Shown: piece after piece, positions 26,710-41,189 of the stretch
Numbering within the stretch: position 1 is the first letter of the stretch
Layout: each line of letters opens with the position of its first letter
NCBI RefSeq assembly: GCF_051014685.1
Contig: NW_027479709.1
Location: forward strand, 1 to 64,000
Origin: Ptiloglossa arizonensis
Taxonomy: Eukaryota > Arthropoda > Insecta > Hymenoptera > Colletidae
Reading direction: 5' to 3'
DNA: 64,000 nt
Notes under the pieces: model-generated
Told to the model about the DNA's origin: nothing
Databases searched by the model: none
The model's input: the letters and a program-made list of their open reading frames with translations, nothing else
Translations under genes and position numbers: made by a program

Positions 26710-27782
26710 CTTTGAAGCTAATAAATGGTTGACAAGACAACAAATTTTTCGCACTTCTGCTGCTCCAATCGCTTAACCAGAATGGCCTAGGGAAAAAATA
26801 CGTATACCGTTGTAATCGGGCGAGTTTCTACTTTCAGATGCAATAGGAATTTTTGGGTTAGGTCTATCCGTTCGCGAGATATGGGAGTTTGAAGCCAAGA
26901 AATGGTTGAGAAGGCAAAAAATTTTTCGAAAATGTGCTGCTCCAAACGCTTAACCAGAATGCCCTAGGGAAAAAATACACATACCGTTGTAATCGGGCGA
27001 GTTTCTACTTTCAGTTACAATAGGAATTTTTGGGTTCGGTCAATCCGTTCGCGAGATATGGGACATTGAAGCTAAGAAATGGTTGACAAGACAACAAATT
27101 TTTCGCAATTCTGCTGCTCCAATCGTTTAACCAGAATGCCCTAGGGTTAAAATACACGTACCGCTGTAATCGGGCGAGTTTCTACTTTCAGATGCAATAG
27201 GAATTTTTTGGTTAGGTCTATCCGTTCGCGAGATATGGGAGTTTGAAGCCAAGAAATGGTTGAGAAGGCAACAAATTTTTCGAAAATCTGCTGCTCCAAA
27301 CGCTTAACCAGAATGCCCTAGGGAAAAAATACACATACCGTTGTAATCGGGCGAGTTTCTACTTTCAGCTACAATAGGAATTTTTGGGTTCGGTCAATCC
27401 GTTCGCGAGATATGGGACATTGAAGCTAAGAAATGGTTGACAAGACAACAAATTTTTCGCACTTCTGCTGCTCCAATCGTTTAACCAGAATGCCCTAGGG
27501 GTAAAATACACGTACCGTTGTAATCGGGCGAGTTTCTACTTTCAAATGCAATAGGAATTTTTGGGTTAGGACAATCCGTTCGCGAGATATGAGAGTTTGA
27601 AGCTAAGAAATGGTTGAGTAGGCAAAAAATTTTTCGAAAATCTGCTGCTCCAAACGCTTAACCAGAATGCCCTAGGGAAAAAATACACATACCGTTGTAA
27701 TCGGGCGAGTTTCTACTTTCAGTTACAATAGGAATTTTTGGGTTCGGTCAATCCGTTCGCGAGATATGGGACATTGAAGCTA

Positions 27783-29622
27783 AGAAATGGTTGACAAGAC
27801 AACAAATTTTTCGCACTTCTGCTGCTCCAAACGCTTAACCAGAATGGCCTAGGGAAAAAATACGCATACCGTTGTAATCGGGCGAGTTTCTACATTCAGA
27901 TACAATAGGAATTTTTGGGTTCTGTCAATCCGTTCGCGAGATACGGGACTTTGAAGCTAATAAATGGTTGACAAGACAACAAATTTTTCGCACTTCTGCT
28001 GCTCCAATCGCTTAACCAGAATGCCCTAGGGGAAAAATACACGTACCGTTGTAATCGGGAGCGTTTCTACTTTCAGATGCATAAGGAATTTTTGGGTTAG
28101 TTCAATCCGTTCGCTAGATATGGGAGTTTGAAGACAAGAAATGGTTGAGAAGGCAAAAAATTTTTCGCAATTCTGCTGCTCCGAACGCTTAACCAGAATG
28201 CCTTAGGGAAAAAATACACATACCGTTGTAATCGGGCGAGTTTCTACTTTCAGATACATAAGGAATTTTTGGGTTAGGTCAATCCGTTCGCGAGATATGG
28301 GAGTTTGAAGCTAAGAAACGGTTGAGAAGGCAAAAGATTTTTCGCAATTCTGCTGCTCCGAACGCTTAACCAGAATGCCTTAGGGAAAAAATACACATAC
28401 CGTTGTAATCGGGCGAGTTTCTACTTTCAGATACATAAGGAATTTTTGGGTTAAGTGAATCCGTTCGCGAGATATGGGAGTTTGAAGCTAAGAAATGGTT
28501 TAGAAGGCAACAAATTTTTCGCAATTCTGCTGCACCAAACGCTTAACCAGAATGGGCTAGGAAAAAAATACACATACCGTTGTAATCGGGCGAGTTTCTA
28601 CTTTCAGACGCAACAGGAATTTTTGGGTTAGGTCAATCCGTTCGCGAGATATGGGAGTTTGAAGACAAGAAATGGTTGAGAAGGCAAAAAATTTTTCGCA
28701 ATTTTGCTGCTCCAAAGGCTTAACCAGAATGCCCTAGGGAAAAAATACACATACCGTTGTAATCGGGCGAGTTTCTACATTCAAATGCAATAGGAATTTT
28801 TGGGTTAGGTCAATCCGTTCGCGAGATATGAGAGTTTGAAGCTAAGAAATGGTTGAGAAGACAACAAATTTTTCGCAAATCTGCTGCTCCAAACGCTTAA
28901 CCAGAATGGCCTAGGGAAAAAATACACATACCGTTGTAATCGGGCGAGTTTCTGCTTTCAGATACAATAGGAATTTTTGGGTTCGGACAATCCGTTCGCG
29001 AGATATGGGACTTTGAAGCTAAGAAATGGTTGACAAGACAACAAATTTTTCGCAATTTTGCTGCTCCAAAGGCTTAACCAGAATGCCCTAGGGAAAAAAT
29101 ACACATACCGTTGTAATCGGGCGAGTTTCTTCTTTCAGATGCATGAGGAATTTTTGGGTTAGGTCAATCCGTTCGCGAGATATGGGAGTTTGAAGACAAG
29201 AAATGGTTGAGAAGGCAAAAAATTTTTCGCAATTTTGCTGCTCCAAACGCTTAACCAGAATGCCCTAGGGAAAAAATACACATACCGTTGTAATCGGGCG
29301 AGTTTCTACATTCAAATGCAATAGGAATTTTTGGGTTAGGTCAATCCGTTCGCGAGATATGAGAGTTTGAAGCTAAGAAATGGTTGAGAAGACAACAAAT
29401 TTTTCGCAAATCTGCTGCTCCAAACGCTTAACCAGAATGGCCTAGGGAAAAAATACACATACCGTTGTAATCGGGCGAGTTTCTGCTTTCAGATACAATA
29501 GGAATTTTTGGGTTCGGACAATCCGTTCGCGAGATATGGGACTTTGAAGCTAAGTAATGGTTGACAAGACAACAAATTTTTCGCAATTCTGCTGCTCCAA
29601 TCGCTTAACCAGAATGGCCTAG
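27783..29622 (+). repeat. segmental duplication D4, copy 2, one monomer longer
   Basis: Partner of 17,520-19,182. The extra monomer lies around 28,250-28,430 and carries gaaacggttgagaaggcaaaag. After 29,622 the sequence continues as a copy of the 11-mer core (offset 9,024 from 21,089 to 30,113), so the junction skips most of the 7-mer block present in the first superblock. Confidence 0.82.
27932..27948 (+). other. exact CENP-B-box match
   Basis: D4 partner of the site at 17,669. Confidence 0.6.
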
Positions 29623-31470
29623 GGAGAAAATACACATACCGTTGTAATCGGGCGAGTTTCTACTTTCAGATGCAATAGGAATTTTTGGGTTTGGTCAATC
29701 CGTTCGCGAGATATGGGTCTTTGAAGCTAAGAAATGGTTGAGAAGGCAACAAATTTTTCGCAATTCTGCTGCTCCAAACGCTTAACCAGAATGGCCTAGG
29801 GAAAAAATACGTATACCGTTGTAATCGGGCGAGTTTCTACCTTCAGATGCAATAGGAATTTTTGGGTTAGGTCTATCCGTTCGAGAGATATGGGAGTTTG
29901 AAGCCAAGAAATGGTTGAGAAGGCAAAAAATTTTTCGAAAATCTGCTGCTCCAAACGCTTAACCAGAATGCCCTAGGGAAAAAATACACATACCGTTGTA
30001 ATCGGGCGAGTTTCTACTTTCAGTTACAATAGGAATTTTTGGGTTCGGTCAATCCGTTCGCGAGACATGGGACATTGAAGCTAAGAAATGGTTGACAAGA
30101 CAACAAATTTTTCGAACTTCTGCTGCTCCAATCGTTTAACCAGAATGCCCTAGGGGTAAAATACACGTACCGTTGTAATCGGGCGAGTTTCTACTTTCAA
30201 ATGCAATAGGAATTTTTGGTTAGGACAATCCGTTCGCGAGATATGAGAGTTTGAAGCTAAGAAATGGTTGAGTAGGCAAAAAATTTTTCGCAATTCTGCT
30301 GCTCCAAACGCTTAACCAGAATGGGCTAGGGAAGAAATACACATACCGTTGTAATCGGGCGAGTTTCTACTTTCAGACGCAACAGGAATTTTTGGGTTAG
30401 GTCAATCCGTTCGCGAGATATGGGAGTTTGAAGACAAGAAATGGTTGAGAAGGCAAAAAATTTTTCGCAATTCTGCTGCTCCGAACGCTTAACCAGAATG
30501 CCTTAGGGAAAAAATACACATACCGTTGTAATCGGGCGAGATTCTACTTTCAGATACATAAGGAATTTTTGGGTTAGGTCAATCCGTTCGCGAGATATGG
30601 GAGTTTGAAGCTAAGAAATGGTTGAGAAGGCAAAAGATTTTTCGCAATTCTGCTGCTCCGAACGCTTAACCAGAATGGCTTAGGGAAAAAATACACATAC
30701 CGTTGTAATCGGGCGAGTTTCTACTTTCAGATACATAAGGAATTTTTGGGTTAAGTCAATCCGTTCGCGAGATATGGGAGTTTGAAGCTAAGAAATGGTT
30801 TAGAAGGCAACAAATTTTTCGCAATTCTGCTGCACCAAACGCTTAACCAGAATGGGCTAGGGAAAAAATACACATACCGTTGTAATCGGGCGAGTTTCTA
30901 CTTTCAGACGCAACAGGAATTTTTGGGTTAGGTCAATCCGTTCGCGAGATATGGGAGTTTGAAGACAAGAAATGGTTGAGAAGGCAAAAAATTTTTCGCA
31001 ATTTTGCTGCTCCAAAGGCTTAACCAGAATGCCCTAGGGAAAAAATACACATACCGTTGTAATCGGGCGAGTTTCTTCTTTCAGATGCATAAGGAATTTT
31101 TGGGTTAGGTCAATCCGTTCGCGAGATATGGGAGTTTGAAGACAAGAAATGGTAGAGAAGGCAAAAAATTTATCGCAATTTTGCTGCTCCAAACGCTTAA
31201 CCAGAATGCCCTAGGGAAAAAATACACATACCGTTGTAATCGGGCGAGTTTCTACATTCAAATGCAATAGGAATTTTTGGGTTAGGTCAATCCGTTCGTG
31301 AGATATGAGAGTTTGAAGCTAAGAAATGGTTGAGAAGACAACAAATTTTTCGCAAATCTGCTGCTCCAAACGCTTAACCAGTATGGCCTAGGGAAAAAAT
31401 ACGCATACCGTTGTAATCGGGCGAGTTTCTACATTCAGATACAATAGGAATTTTTGGGTTCTGTCAATCC

Positions 31471-31487
31471 GTTCGCGAGATACGGGA
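31471..31487 (+). other. exact CENP-B-box match
   Basis: Same 17-mer in a monomer with ttctgtc upstream. It is followed by gaagctaagaaatggttgaaa rather than gctaataaatgg, so the linked haplotype is broken here. Confidence 0.6.
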
Positions 31488-32579
31488 CTTTGAAGCTAAG
31501 AAATGGTTGAAAAGACAACAAATTTTTCGCACTTCTGCTGCTCCAATCTCTTAACCAGAATGCCCTAGGGGAAAAATACACGTACCGTTGTAATCGGGCG
31601 AGTTTCTTCTTTCAGATGCATAAGGAATTTTTGGGTTAGGTCAATCCGTTCGCGAGATATGGGAGTTTGAAGACAAGAAATGGTTGAGAAGGCAAAAAAT
31701 TGTTCGCAATTCAGCTGCTCCAAACGCTTATCCAGAATGGCCTAGGGAAAAAATACGCATACCGTTGTAATCGGGCACGTTTCTACTTTCAGATACAATA
31801 GGAATTTTTGGGTTCGTTCAATCCGTTCGCGAGATATGGGACTTTGAAGCTAAGAAATGGTTGACAAGACAACAAATTTTTCGCAATTCTGCTGCTCCAA
31901 TCGCTTAACCAGAATGGCCTAGGGGAAAAATACACGTACCGTTGTAATCGGGCGAGTTTCTTCTTTCAGATTCATAAGGAATTTTTGGGTTAGGTCAATC
32001 CGTTCGCGAGATATGGGAGTTTGAAGACAAGAAATGGTTGAGAAGGCAAAAAATTTTTCGCAATTCTGCTGCTCCGAACGCTTAACCAGAATGCCTTAGG
32101 GAAAAAATACACATACCGTTGTAATCGGGCGAGTTTCTACTTTCAGATACATAAGGAATTTTTGGGTTAGGTCAATCCGTTCGCGAGATATGGGAGTTTG
32201 AAGCTAAGAAACGGTTGAGAAGGCAAAAGATTTTTCGCAATTCTGCTGCTCCGAACGCTTAACCAGAATGCCTTAGGGAAAAAATACACATACCGTTGTA
32301 ATCGGGCGAGTTTCTACTTTCAGATACATAAGGAATTTTTGGGTTAAGTGAATCCGTTCGCGAGATATGGGAGTTTGAAGCTAAGAAATGGTTTAGAAGG
32401 CAACAAATTTTTCGCAATTCTGCTGCACCAAACGCTTAACCAGAATGGGCTAGGAAAAAAATACACATACCGTTGTAATCGGGCGAGTTTCTACTTTCAG
32501 ACGCAACAGGAATTTTTGGGTTAGGTCAATCCGTTCGCGAGATATGGGAGTTTGAAGACAAGAAATGGTTGAGAAGGCA

Positions 32580-33658
32580 AAAAATTTTTCGCAATTTTGC
32601 GGCTCCAAAGGCTTAACCAGAATGCCCTAGGGAAAAAATACACATACCGTTGTAATCGGGCGAGTTTCTTCTTTCAGATGCATGAGGAATTTTTGGGTTA
32701 GGTCAATCCGTTCGCGAGATATGGGAGTTTGAAGACAAGAAATGGTTGAGAAGGCAAAAAATTTTTCGCAATTTTGCTGCTCCAAACGCTTAACCAGAAT
32801 GCCCTAGGGAAAAAATACACATACCGTTGTAATCGGGCGAGTTTCTACATTCAAATGCAATAGGAATTTTTGGGTTAGGTCAATCCGTTCGCGAGATATG
32901 AGAGTTTGAAGCTAAGAAATGGTTGAGAAGACAACAAATTTTTCGCAAATCTGCTGCTCCAAACGCTTAACCAGAATGGCCTAGGGAAAAAATACACATA
33001 CCGTTGTAATCGGGCGAGTTTCTGCTTTCAGATACAATAGGAATTTTTGGGTTCGGACAATCCGTTCGCGAGATATGGGACTTTGAAGCTAAGAAATGGT
33101 TGACAAGACAACAAATTTTTCGCAATTTTGCTGCTCCAAAGGCTTAACCAGAATGCCCTAGGGAAAAAATACACATACCGTTGTAATCGGGCGAGTTTCT
33201 TCTTTCAGATGCATGAGGAATTTTTGGGTTAGGTCAATCCGTTCGCGAGATATGGGAGTTTGAAGACAAGAAATGGTTGAGAAGGCAAAAAATTTTTCGC
33301 AATTTTGCTGCTCCAAACGCTTAACCAGAATGCCCTAGGGAAAAAATACACATACCGTTGTAATCGGGCGAGTTTCTACATTCAAATGCAATAGGAATTT
33401 TTGGGTTAGGTCAATCCGTTCGCGAGATATGAGAGTTTGAAGCTAAGAAATGGTTGAGAAGACAACAAATTTTTCGCAAATCTGCTGCTCCAAACGCTTA
33501 ACCAGAATGGCCTAGGGAAAAAATACACATACCGTTGTAATCGGGCGAGTTTCTGCTTTCAGATACAATAGGAATTTTTGGGTTCGGACAATCCGTTCGC
33601 GAGATATGGGACTTTGAAGCTAAGAAATGGTTGACAAGACAACAAATTTTTCGCAATT
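32580..33658 (+). repeat. second 3-mer higher-order repeat (531 bp), two copies
   Basis: gcatgagg lies at 32,680 and 33,211, exactly 531 apart, inside the third superblock. The first copy has a private change, ttgcggctcc, near 32,600. It is the same unit as at 18,178-19,147. Confidence 0.85.
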
Positions 33659-36600
33659 CTGCTGCTCCAATCGCTTAACCAGAATGGCCTAGGGGAAAAA
33701 TACACGTACCGTTGTAATCGGGCGAGTTTCTACTTTCAGACGAAATAGGCGTTTTTGGGTTAGGTCAATCCGTTCGCGAGATATGGGAGTTTGAAGCTAA
33801 GAAATGGTTGAGAAGACAACAAATTTTTCGCAATTCTGCTGCTGCAAACGCTTAACCAGAATGGCCTAGGGAAAAAATACACATACCGTTGTAATCGGGC
33901 GAGTTTCTACTTTCAGATGCAATAGGAATTTTTGGGTTTGGTCAATCCGTTCGCGAGATATGGGACTTTGAAGCTAAGAAATGGTTGAGAAGGCAACAAA
34001 TTTTTCGCAATTCTGCTGCTCCAAACGCTTAACCAGAATGGCCTAGGGAGAAAATACACATACCGTTGTAATCGGGCGAGTTTCTACTTTCAGATGCAAT
34101 AGGAATTTTTGGGTTTGGTCAATCCGTTCGCGAGATATGGGACTTTGAAGCTAAGAAATGGTTGAGAAGGCAACAAATTTTTCGCAATTCTGCTGCTCCA
34201 AACGCTTAACCAGAATGGCCTAGGGAAAAAATACGTATACCGTTGTAATCGGGCGAGTTTCTACTTTCAGATGCAATAGGAATTTTTGGGTTAGGTCTAT
34301 CCGTTCGAGAGATATGGGAGTTTGAAGCCAAGAAATGGTTGAGAAGGCAAAAAATTTTTCGAAAATCTGCTGCTCCAAACGCTTAACCAGAATGCCCTAG
34401 GGAAAAAATACACATACCGTTGTAATCGGGCGAGTTTCTACTTTCAGTTACAATAGGAATTTTTGGGTTCGGTCAATCCGTTCGCGAGATATGGGACATT
34501 GAAGCTAAGAAATGGTTGACAAGACAACAAATTTTTCGAACTTCTGCTGCTCCAATCGTTTAACCAGAATGCCCTAGGGGTAAAATACACGTACCGTTGT
34601 AATCGGGCGAGTTTCTACTTTCAAATGCAATAGGAATTTTTGGTTAGGACAATCCGTTCGCGAGATATGAGAGTTTGAAGCTAAGAAATGGTTGAGTAGG
34701 CAAAAAATTTTTCGCAATTCTGCTGCTCCAAACGCTTAACCAGAATGGGCTAGGGAAGAAATACACATACCGTTGTAATCGGGCGAGTTTCTACTTTCAG
34801 ACGCAACAGGAATTGTTGGGTTAGGTCAATCCGTTCGCGAGATATGGGAGTTTGAAGACAAGAAATGGTTGAGAAGGCAAAAAATTTTTCGCAATTCTGC
34901 TGCTCCGAACGCTTAACCAGAATGCCTTAGGGAAAAAATACACATACCGTTGTAATCGGACGAGATTCTACTTTCAGATACATAAGGAATTTTTGGGTTA
35001 GGTCAATCCGTTCGCGAGATATGGGAGTTTGAAGCTAAGAAATGGTTGAGAAGGCAAAAGATTTTTCGCAATTCTGCTGCTCCGAACGCTTAACCAGAAT
35101 GGCTTAGGGAAAAAATACACATACCGTTGTAATCGGGCGAGTTTCTACTTTCAGATACATAAGGAATTTTTGGGTTAAGTCAATCCGTTCGCGAGATATG
35201 GGAGTTTGAAGCTAAGAAATGGTTTAGAAGGCAAAAAATTGTTCGCAATTCTGCTGCTCCAAACGCTTAACCAGAATGCCCTAGGGAAAAAATACACATA
35301 CCGATGTAATCGGGCGAGTTTCTACTTTCAAATGCAATAGGAATTTTTGGGTTAGGTCAATCCGTTCGCGAGATACGAGAGTTTGAAGCTAAGAAATGGT
35401 TGAGAAGACAAGAAATTTTTCGCAAATCTGCTGCTCCAAACGCTTATCCAGAATGGCCTAGGGAAAAAATACGCATACCGTTGTAATAGGGCACGTTTCT
35501 ACTTTCAGATACAATAGGAATTTTTGGGTTCGGTCAATCCGTTCGCGAGATATGGGACTTTGAAGCTAAGAAATGGTTGACAAGACAACAAATTTTTCGC
35601 ACTTCTGCTGCTCCAATCGCTTAACCAGAATGGCCTAGGGAATAAATACGCATACCGTTGTAATCGGGCGAGTTTCTACTTTCAGATACAATAGGAATTT
35701 TTGGGTTCGGTCAATCCGTTCGCGAGATATGGGACTTTGAAGCTAAGAAATGGTTGACAAGACAACAAATTTTTCGCACTTCTGCTGCTCCAATCGCTTA
35801 ACCAGAATGCCCTAGGGGAAAAATACACGTACCGTTGTAATCGGGCGTGTTTCTTCTTTCAGATGCATAAGGAATTTTTGGGTTAGGTCAATCCGTTCGC
35901 GAGATATGGGAGTTTGAAGACAAGAAATGGTTGAGAAGGCAAAAAATTTTTCGCAATTCTGCTGCTCCAAACGCTTAACCAGAATGCCCTAGGGAAAAAA
36001 TACACATACCGATGTAATCGGGCGAGTTTCTACTTTCAAATGCAATAGGAATTTTTCGGTTAGGTCAATCCGTTCGCGAGATATGAGAGTTTGAAGCTAA
36101 GAAATGGTTGAGAAGACAACAAATTTTTCGCAAATCTGCTGCTCCAAACGCTTATCCAGAATGGCCTAGGGAAAAAATACGTATACCGTTGTAATCGGGC
36201 ACGTTTCTACTTTCAGATACAATAGGAATTTTTGGGTTCGGTCAATCCGTTCGCGAGACATGGGACTTTGAAGCTAAGAAATGGTTTAGAAGACAACAAA
36301 CCTTTCGCAATTCTGCTGCACCAAACTCTTAACCAGAATGGGCTAGGGAAAAATACATATACCGTTGTAATCCGGCGAGTTTCTACATTCAGTTAAAATA
36401 GGAATTTTTGTGTTCGGTCAATCCGTTCGCGAGATATGGGACTTTGAAGCTAGGAAATGGTTGACAAGACAACAAATTTTTCGCACTTCTGCGGCTCCAA
36501 TCGCTTAACCAGAATGCCCTAGGGGAAAAATACACGTACCGTTGTAATTGGGCTAGTTTTTTCTTTCAGATGCATAAGGAATTCTTAGGTTAGGTCAATC

Positions 36601-39600
36601 CGTTCGCGAGATATGGGAGTTTGAAGACAAGAAATGGTTGAGAAGGCAAAAAATTGTTCGCAATTCTGCTGCTCCAAACGCTTAACCAGAATGCCCTAGG
36701 GAAAAAATTCACATACCGATGTAATCGGGCGAGTTTCTACTTTCAAATGCAATAGGAATTTTTGGGTTAGGTCAATCCGTTCGCGAGATACGAGAGTTTG
36801 AAGCTAAGAAATGGTTGAGAAGACAAGAAATTTTTCGCAAATCTGCTGCTCCAAACGCTTATCCAGAAAGGCCTAGGGAAAAAATACGCATACCGTTGTA
36901 ATAGGGCACGTTTCTACTTTCAGATACAATAGGAATTTTTGGGTTCGGTCAATCCGTTCGCGAGATATGGGACTTTGAAGCTAAGAAATGGTTGACAAGA
37001 CAACAAATTTTTCGCACTTCTGCTGCTCCAATCGCTTAACCAGAGTGGCCTAGGGAATAAATACGCATACCGTTGTAATCGGGCGAGTTTCTACTTTCAG
37101 ATACAATAGGAATTTTTGGGTTCGGTCAATCCGTTCGCGAGATATGGGACTTTGAAGCTACGACATGGTTGACCTGACAACAAATTTCTCGCACTTCTGC
37201 TGCTCCAATCGCTTAACCAGAATGCCCTAGGGGAAAAATACACGTACCGTTGTAATCGGGCGAGTTTCTACTTTCAGATGCATAAGGAATTTTTGGGTTA
37301 GGTCAATCCGTTCGCGAGATATGGGAGTTTGAAGCTAAGAAACGGTTTAGAAGACAACAAATCTTTTGCAATTCTGCTGCACCAAACGCTTAACCTGAAT
37401 GGGCTAGGGAAAATACATATACCGTTGTAATCCGGCGAGTTTCTACATTCAGTTAAAATAGGAATTTTTGGGTTCGGTCAATCCGTTCGCGAGATATGGG
37501 ACTTTGAAGCTAAGAAATGGTTGACAAGACAACAAATTTTTCGCACTTCTGCTGCTCCAATCGCTTAACCAGAATGCCCTACGGGAAAAATACACGTACC
37601 GTTGTAATCGGGCGAGTTTCTTCTTTCAGATGCATAAGGAATTTTTGGGTTAGGTCAATCCGTTCGCGAGATATGGGAGTTTGAAGACAAGAAATGGTTG
37701 AGAAGGCAAAAAATTGTTCGCAATTCTGCTGCTCCAAACGCTTAACCAGAATGGGCTAGGGAAAAAATACACATTCCGTTGTAATCGGGCGAGTTTCTAC
37801 TTTCAGACGCAACAGGAATTTTTGGGTTAGGTCAATCCGTTCGCGAGATATGGGAGTTTGAAGACAAGAAATGGTTGAGAAGGCAAAAAATTTTTCGCAA
37901 TTTTGCTGCTCCAAAGGCTTAACCAGAATGCCCTAGGGAAAAAATACACATACCGTTGTAATCGGGCGAGTTTCTTCTTTCAGATGCATAAGGAATTTTT
38001 GGGTTAGGTCAATCCGTTCGCGAGATATGGGAGTTTGAAGACAAGAAATGGTTGAGAAGGCAAAAAATTTATCGCAATTTTGCTGCTCCAAACGCTTAAC
38101 CAGAATGCCCTAGGGAAAAAATACACATACCGTTGTAATCGGGCGAGTTTCTACATTCAAATGCAATAGGAATTTTTGGGTTAGGTCAATCCGTTCGCGA
38201 GATATGAGAGTTTGAAGCTAAGAAATGGTTGAGAAGACAACAAATTTTTCGCAAATCTGCTGCTCCAAACGCTTAACCAGTATGGCCTAGGGAAAAAATA
38301 CACGTACCGTTGTAATCGGGCGAGTTCCTACATTCAGTTAAAATAGGAATTTTTGGGTTCGGTCAATCCGTTCGCGAGATATGGGACTTTGAAGCTAAGA
38401 AATGGTTGACAAGACAACAAATTTTTCGCACTTCGGCTGCTCCAATCGCTTAACCAGAATGCCCTAGGGGAAAAATACACGTACCGTTGTAATCGGGCGA
38501 GTTTCTTCTTTCAGATGCATAAGGAATTTTTGGGTTAGGTCAATCCGTTCGCGAGATATGGGAGTTTGAAGACAAGAAATGGTTGAGAAGGCAAAAAATT
38601 TTTCGCAATTCTGCTGCTCCAAACGCTTAACCAGAATGACCTAGGGAAAAAATACACATAACGATGTAATCGGGCGAGTTTCTACTTTCAAATGCAATAG
38701 GAATTTTTCGGTTAGGTCAATCCGTTCGCGAGATATGGGACTTTGAAGCTACGAAATGGTTGACCAGACAACAAATTTCTCGCACTTCTGCTGCTCCAAT
38801 CGCTTAACCAGAATGCCCTAGGGGAAAAATACACGTACCGTTGTAATCGGGCGAGTTTCTACTTTCAGATGCATAAGGAATTTTTGGGTTAGGTCAATCC
38901 GTTCGCGAGATATGGGAGTTTGAAGCTAAGAAATGGTTTAGAAGACAACAAATCTTTCGCAATTCTGCTGCACCAAACGCTTAACCAGAATGGGCTAGGG
39001 AAAATACATATACCGTTGTAATCCGGCGAGTTTCTACATTCAGTTAAAATAGGAATTTTTGGGTTCGGTCAATCCGTTCGCGAGATATGGGACTTTGAAG
39101 CTAAGAAATGGTTGACAAGACAACAAATTTTTCGCACTTCTGCTGCTCCAATCGCTTAACCAGAATGCCCTAGGGGAAAAATACACGTACCGTTGTAATC
39201 GGGCGAGTTTCTTCTTTCAGATGCATAAGGAATTTTTGGGTTAGGTCAATCCGTTCGCGAGATATGGGAGTTTGAAGACAAGAAATGGTTGAGATGGCAA
39301 AAAATTGTTCGCAATTCTGCTGCTCCAGACGCTTAACCAGAATGCCCTAGGGAAAAAATACACATACCGATGTAATCGGGCGAGATTCTACTTTCAAATG
39401 CAATAGGAATTTTTGGGTTAGGTCAATCCGTTCGCGAGATATGGGAGTTTGAAGCTAAGAAATGGTTGAGAAGGCAAAAGATTTTTCGCAATTCTGCTGC
39501 TCCAAACGCTTAACCAGAATGGCTTAGGGAAAAAATACACATACCGTTGAAATCGGGCGAGTTTCTACTTTCTGATACATAAGGAATTTTTGGGTTAAGT

Positions 39601-41189
39601 CAATCCGTTCGCGAGATATGTGAGTTTGAAGCTAAGAAATGGTTTAGAAGGCAACAAATTTTTCGCAATTCTGCTGCACCAAACGCTTAACCAGAATGGG
39701 CTAGGGAAAAAATACACATACCGTTGTAATCGGGCGAGTTTCTACTTTCAGACGCAACAGGAATTTTTGGGTTAGGTCAATCCGTTCGCGAGATATGGGA
39801 GTTTGAAGACAAGAAATGGTTGAGAAGGCAAAAAATTTTTCGCAATTTTGCTGCTCCAAAGGCTTAACCAGAATGCCCTAGGGAAGAAATACACATACCG
39901 TTGTAATCGGGCGAGTTTCTTCTTTCAGATGCATAAGGAATTTTTGGGTTAGGTCAATCCGTTCGCGAGATATGGGAGTTTGAAGACAAGAAATGGTTGA
40001 GAAGGCAAAAAATTTATCGCAATTTTGCTGCTCCAAACGCTTAACCAGAATGCCCTAGGGAAAAAATACACATACCGTTGTAATCGGGCGAGTTTCTACA
40101 TTCAAATGCAATAGGAATTTTTGGGTTAGGTCAATCCGTTCGCGAGATATGGGAGTTTGAAGACAAGAAATGGTTGAGAAGGCAAAAAATTGTTCGCAAT
40201 TCTGCTGCTCCAAACGCTTATCCAGAATGGCCTAGGGAAAAAATACGCATACCGTTGTAATCGGGCACGTTTCTACTTTCAGATACAATAGGAATTTTTG
40301 GGTTCGGTCAATCCGTTCGCGAGATATGGGACTTTGAAGCTAAGAAATGGTTGACAAGACAACAAATTTTTCGCAATTCTGCTGCTCCAATCGCTTAACC
40401 AGAATGGCCTAGGGGAAAAATACACGTACCGTTGTAATCGGGCGAGTTTCTACTTTCAAATGCAATAGGAATTTTTGGGTTAGGTCAATCCGTTCGCGAG
40501 ATATGAGAGTTTGAAGCTAAGAAATGGTTGAGAAGACAACAAATTTTTCGCAAATCTGCTGCTCCAAACGCTTAACCAGTATGGCCTAGGGAAAAAATAC
40601 ACGTACCGTTGTAATCGGGCGAGTTCCTACATTCAGTTAAAATAGGAATTTTTGGGTTCGGTCAATCCGTTCGCGAGATATGGGAGTTTGAAGACAAGAA
40701 ATGGTTGAGAAGGCAAAAAATTTTTCGCAATTTTGCTGCTCCAAAGGCTTAACCAGAATGCCCTAGGGAAAAAATACACATACCGTTGTAATCGGGCGAG
40801 TTTCTTCTTTCAGATGCATAAGGAATTTTTGGGTTAGGTCAATCCGTTCGCGAGATATGGGAGTTTGAAGACAAGAAATGGTTGAGAAGGCAAAAAATTT
40901 ATCGCAATTTTGCTGCTCCTAACGCTTAACCAGAATGCCCTAGGGAAAAAATACACATACCGTTGTAATCGGGCGAGTTTCTACATTCAAATGCAATAGG
41001 AATTTTTGGGTTAGGTCAATCCGTTCGCGAGATATGAGAGTTTGAAGCTAAGAAATGGTTGAGAAGACAACAAATTTTTCGCAAATCTGCTGCTCCAAAC
41101 GCTTAACCAGTATGGCCTAGGGAAAAAATACGCATACCGTTGTAATCGGGCGAGTTTCTACATTCAGATACAATAGGAATTTTTGGGTT

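Larger units (their letters stand above)
26085..27014 (+). repeat. 3-mer higher-order repeat (531 bp), about 1.7 copies
   Basis: Third locus of the 3-mer seen at 5,005 and 14,070. Exact boxes lie at 26,162 and 26,693, 531 apart. It overlaps the end of the third 11-mer, so the 11-mer contains this 3-mer's monomers. Confidence 0.82.
17520..35230 (+). repeat. higher-order-repeat domain
   Basis: About 100 monomers arranged as three related superblocks, starting near 17,790, 28,050 and 31,970. Between the first two, an 11-mer is repeated in tandem at 20,670-26,510. Long stretches recur nearly base for base at offsets of 10,263/10,440 and 3,893. This is the most homogenised part of the window, which suggests the most recent amplification; that order is inferred. 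No gene or foreign sequence was seen. Confidence 0.8.
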